NCBI GenBank assembly: GCA_002391065.1
Contig: DGRP01000143.1
Coordinates: 1-7,887, forward strand
Direction of reading: 5' to 3'
DNA: 7,887 nt
Source: Ruminococcus sp. UBA4385
GTDB taxonomy: Bacteria > Bacillota_A > Clostridia > Oscillospirales > Ruminococcaceae
Shown here in pieces: positions 6,485 to 7,887 of this stretch. Under the pieces are notes generated by a model, which saw only the letters and a list, made by a program, of their open reading frames with translations, did not search any database and was not told the DNA's origin. Each line of letters starts with the position of its first letter. Position 1 is the stretch's first letter. A program made the translations under genes and the position numbers.

Positions 6485-6514
6485 AACTCCGCACTGCTTC
6501 GGTGCGGAGTTTTT
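6485..6514 (+). terminator. Rho-independent terminator after the lipoprotein gene, possibly bidirectional
   Basis: A 10-bp stem AACTCCGCAC (6485-6494... paired with 6502-6511) with a TGCTTCG loop is followed by a short T-run to 6514. On the opposite strand the same stem is followed by TTCATTTTTA, so it may also end the converging DUF4317 transcript. Confidence 0.85.
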
Positions 6515-6538
6515 GTATGTTGCAACAGTTCTTTTAAT

Positions 6539-6582
6539 GGGGGTCGGGGAGATAGCCCCGTAGGGGCAAAGTCTGCACTGTT
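6539..6582. other. G/C-rich patch with two mutually exclusive hairpins
   Basis: In the 114-base gap between converging genes, CGGGG (6545-6549) can pair with CCCCG (6556-6560), or GCCCC (6555-6559) can pair with GGGGC (6563-6567); both use the same C-run. A six-base inverted repeat AACAGT (6524-6529) / ACTGTT (6577-6582) brackets them. It lies in the 3' region of the minus-strand DUF4317 transcript but has no T-run on either strand. It could be a remnant of a dispersed repeat or a 3' structure. Confidence 0.35.
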
Positions 6583-6593
6583 CTGAGCTTTTC

Positions 6594-7721
6594 TTATTTT
6601 ACCTTAGTTTCAAAGCCGTTCACTTCAATTTCGGGGTCTTCAAGGTCAATTATGATACAGCGTCTGCCGTCGATGACCTGAGTTTTCACCTTGTCAACTG
6701 CGTCACGCTTAATGTTTACGGTTATCGAGGGCATAGTCACAATCGTTTTTGTATCAATCAGATTCTGTGCCGTCAGGCTCTTGTCTCCGACCTTGCTTTC
6801 AAAAACCTTGGGAAGAGCCTCAAGCTTCTCGGCACTTACTCCCGAATCCCAGAGTATCTGCGAAAGTGTCTTATTATCGACCTTTGGTATCTCGGTTTCA
6901 TGAGCATTCTGATCGACAATTTCCTTTATCTTGGTGTTCACCGAGGTTATAAGCTCATAGTCAAGCTCTTCGCCGACAACATTTTCAAGGATAGTCCTGA
7001 AAGTGTTTCTCTCATTCTCGTATGACATCTTGAACTCACACCCAAGAAGCTCCTCAACTATAGATACATTAGGCTTCTTTGCATTTTTGGAGTAGTATAG
7101 CACACCGTTCACATCGGGAGCTCTGTCATTGAACAGCGGAAAGAGAAAACCGTCTGAGGGCATCTCAACTATCCTGTCCGAACGTGAATTCTTTGCAATA
7201 GAGTTCTGCTCAATGTCATATACAAGACCGTCTATCCTGAGCGTAACAGGGCATACCGCCGTAATAATAAAGCGGTAGTTCGTGTCGGCATCGTCGGTGA
7301 GCTCGTCCATTTTGTTCTTTTTGAGCACAGAGTATGTACAGTGTGCCACAAACACAGCATAGGTAGAAACGTACTCCATTTTCTCGGCGATAGTGTCGAT
7401 AAGCTTGCGGTTGAGCTCCTCGTTTTCAAGCTTGCTTCCAAGAATCTCATAGTAAAAGCCCTGCATACCGCCCTCAAGCTTAGCGTCTTTCGGAAATTCG
7501 TATTCCGTCAGGTTTTTTCCTATAGTTCCGCTAAGCACCTTTTTAAGGGTCGCAGTAATAAGCTCGCACTCATCAGGCTCGATTGAGATAAAGGGCTTGC
7601 TCTCGGTCATCTTGACATTCTTTTCGGCATCTACAAAGGCAGTAAGCACCCTGTCTATCGTAAAAAGACCGCTGTCTCCGCCGAACTGCTTTTTTATTTC
7701 ATTGATCTCTTTTTTGTTCAT
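6594..7721 (-). CDS. DUF4317 family protein, function unknown
   Basis: This 375-residue protein matches the DUF4317 family of Clostridia by its opening (MNKKEI at 1-6, KKQF at 10-13, then TIDRVLTAFVDAEKN at 21-35) and by the GFLFPLFNDRAPD segment at 191-203. The length is close to the family's usual 370-450. There is no signal peptide or membrane segment, so it is likely cytoplasmic. The middle (about 85-135) looks helical, 145-175 and 190-210 look beta-rich, and the C-terminal 330-375 alternates strands. No catalytic motif is evident and no role is established for the family. The ATG at 7719-7721 is supported by AAAGGAG on the minus strand (7729-7735), seven bases upstream. It has its own promoter, converges on the lipoprotein gene and looks like a single-gene unit. 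Confidence 0.85.
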   Translation of the reverse strand: MNKKEINEIKKQFGGDSGLFTIDRVLTAFVDAEKNVKMTESKPFISIEPDECELITATLKKVLSGTIGKNLTEYEFPKDAKLEGGMQGFYYEILGSKLENEELNRKLIDTIAEKMEYVSTYAVFVAHCTYSVLKKNKMDELTDDADTNYRFIITAVCPVTLRIDGLVYDIEQNSIAKNSRSDRIVEMPSDGFLFPLFNDRAPDVNGVLYYSKNAKKPNVSIVEELLGCEFKMSYENERNTFRTILENVVGEELDYELITSVNTKIKEIVDQNAHETEIPKVDNKTLSQILWDSGVSAEKLEALPKVFESKVGDKSLTAQNLIDTKTIVTMPSITVNIKRDAVDKVKTQVIDGRRCIIIDLEDPEIEVNGFETKVK

Positions 7722-7752
7722 AGTTATTCTCCTTTTTTATTATACGAAAAAT

Positions 7753-7781
7753 ATTATACCACGTTGAGAAAAAAATTGCAA
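7753..7781 (-). promoter_or_regulatory. Extended -10 promoter of the DUF4317 gene
   Basis: Reading the minus strand, TTGCAA (7776-7781), a 17-base spacer and a perfect TATAAT (7753-7758) are present, with TG one base before the -10. The start would be near 7746, giving a leader of about 25 bases. The MITE-family end at 7791 lies nine bases upstream of the -35 box. Confidence 0.78.
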
Positions 7782-7790
7782 GTATGATTT

Positions 7791-7887
7791 AGGCAACACC
7801 GCACGACCAGCGGCTAACGCCTCTGCTCATATATGCCTATCGTGAAAACTTACTATTCGGAATTTGAAAGTTATGTGTTAAAGCGTT
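7791..7887. mobile_element. Divergent copy of the MITE family, cut by the window end
   Basis: It opens with AGGCAACACCGCACGACC (7791-7808), one base different from the ends of the complete element at 1126-1305. The next bases (7809-7824) align with the reverse complement of that element's right arm. They keep a GGC-N4-GCC palindrome (7812-7821, centre TAAC instead of ATAT), and TATGCC recurs a little further in. Beyond about 7845 no likeness to the complete copy is seen, so the element may diverge or end there. The right end is outside the window. Confidence 0.6.

Noticed and set aside
6539..6567. A G-quadruplex
   Set aside because: Only three G-runs of four or more are present, and the C-run between them favours ordinary hairpins.
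1..7808. A composite transposon bounded by the repeats at 1-18 and 7791-7808
   Set aside because: The two ends face outward from the window (right end on the left, left end on the right), so they belong to separate elements outside it; no transposase is inside and the genes between include ordinary housekeeping functions.

Overview
The window looks like chromosomal DNA from a Gram-positive, low-to-medium GC anaerobe of the Clostridia, most likely Ruminococcus or a close Oscillospiraceae relative. This rests on strong AGGAGG-type ribosome binding sites, sigma-A promoters with exact 17-base spacers, a DUF4317 gene, a MacB-like ATPase-permease fusion, and Sec-secreted and lipoprotein genes with no outer-membrane partners. 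The genus is an inference from style, not from a marker gene.

Layout from left to right. An 18-base repeat end (1-18) lies just upstream of a promoter and a TtcA-type PP-loop tRNA thiolation gene (97-942, GTG start). Next is a 389-base gap holding a consensus extended -10 promoter (1083-1111) and a complete, nearly palindromic 180-bp MITE-like element (1126-1305). The MITE sits between that promoter and the ribosome binding site of a 1002-residue ABC transporter (1332-4340), which ends at a clear terminator. A new promoter (4449-4477) then starts a small operon: a secreted protein made of two related beta-rich modules plus a C-terminal domain (4512-5675), and a 44-residue peptide gene (5692-5826). 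A strong hairpin terminator follows, and almost touching it is the ribosome binding site of a Ser/Thr/Lys-rich lipoprotein (5877-6479). After another terminator, a DUF4317 gene runs on the minus strand (6594-7721) from its own promoter. A second, divergent copy of the MITE family begins at 7791, just upstream of that promoter, and runs off the window.

How the parts relate. The tRNA gene, the ABC transporter and the DUF4317 gene look like independent transcription units. The secreted protein and the 44-residue peptide are co-transcribed; the lipoprotein may be reached only by read-through of the terminator before it. The points most worth a second look are the repeat family that places one 18-base end sequence beside three promoters (in one case inside a 5' leader), the short peptide gene with a very strong ribosome binding site, and a 16-residue repeat in the outer domain of the ABC transporter. 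No CRISPR array, tRNA, rRNA, phage gene or transposase gene is visible.
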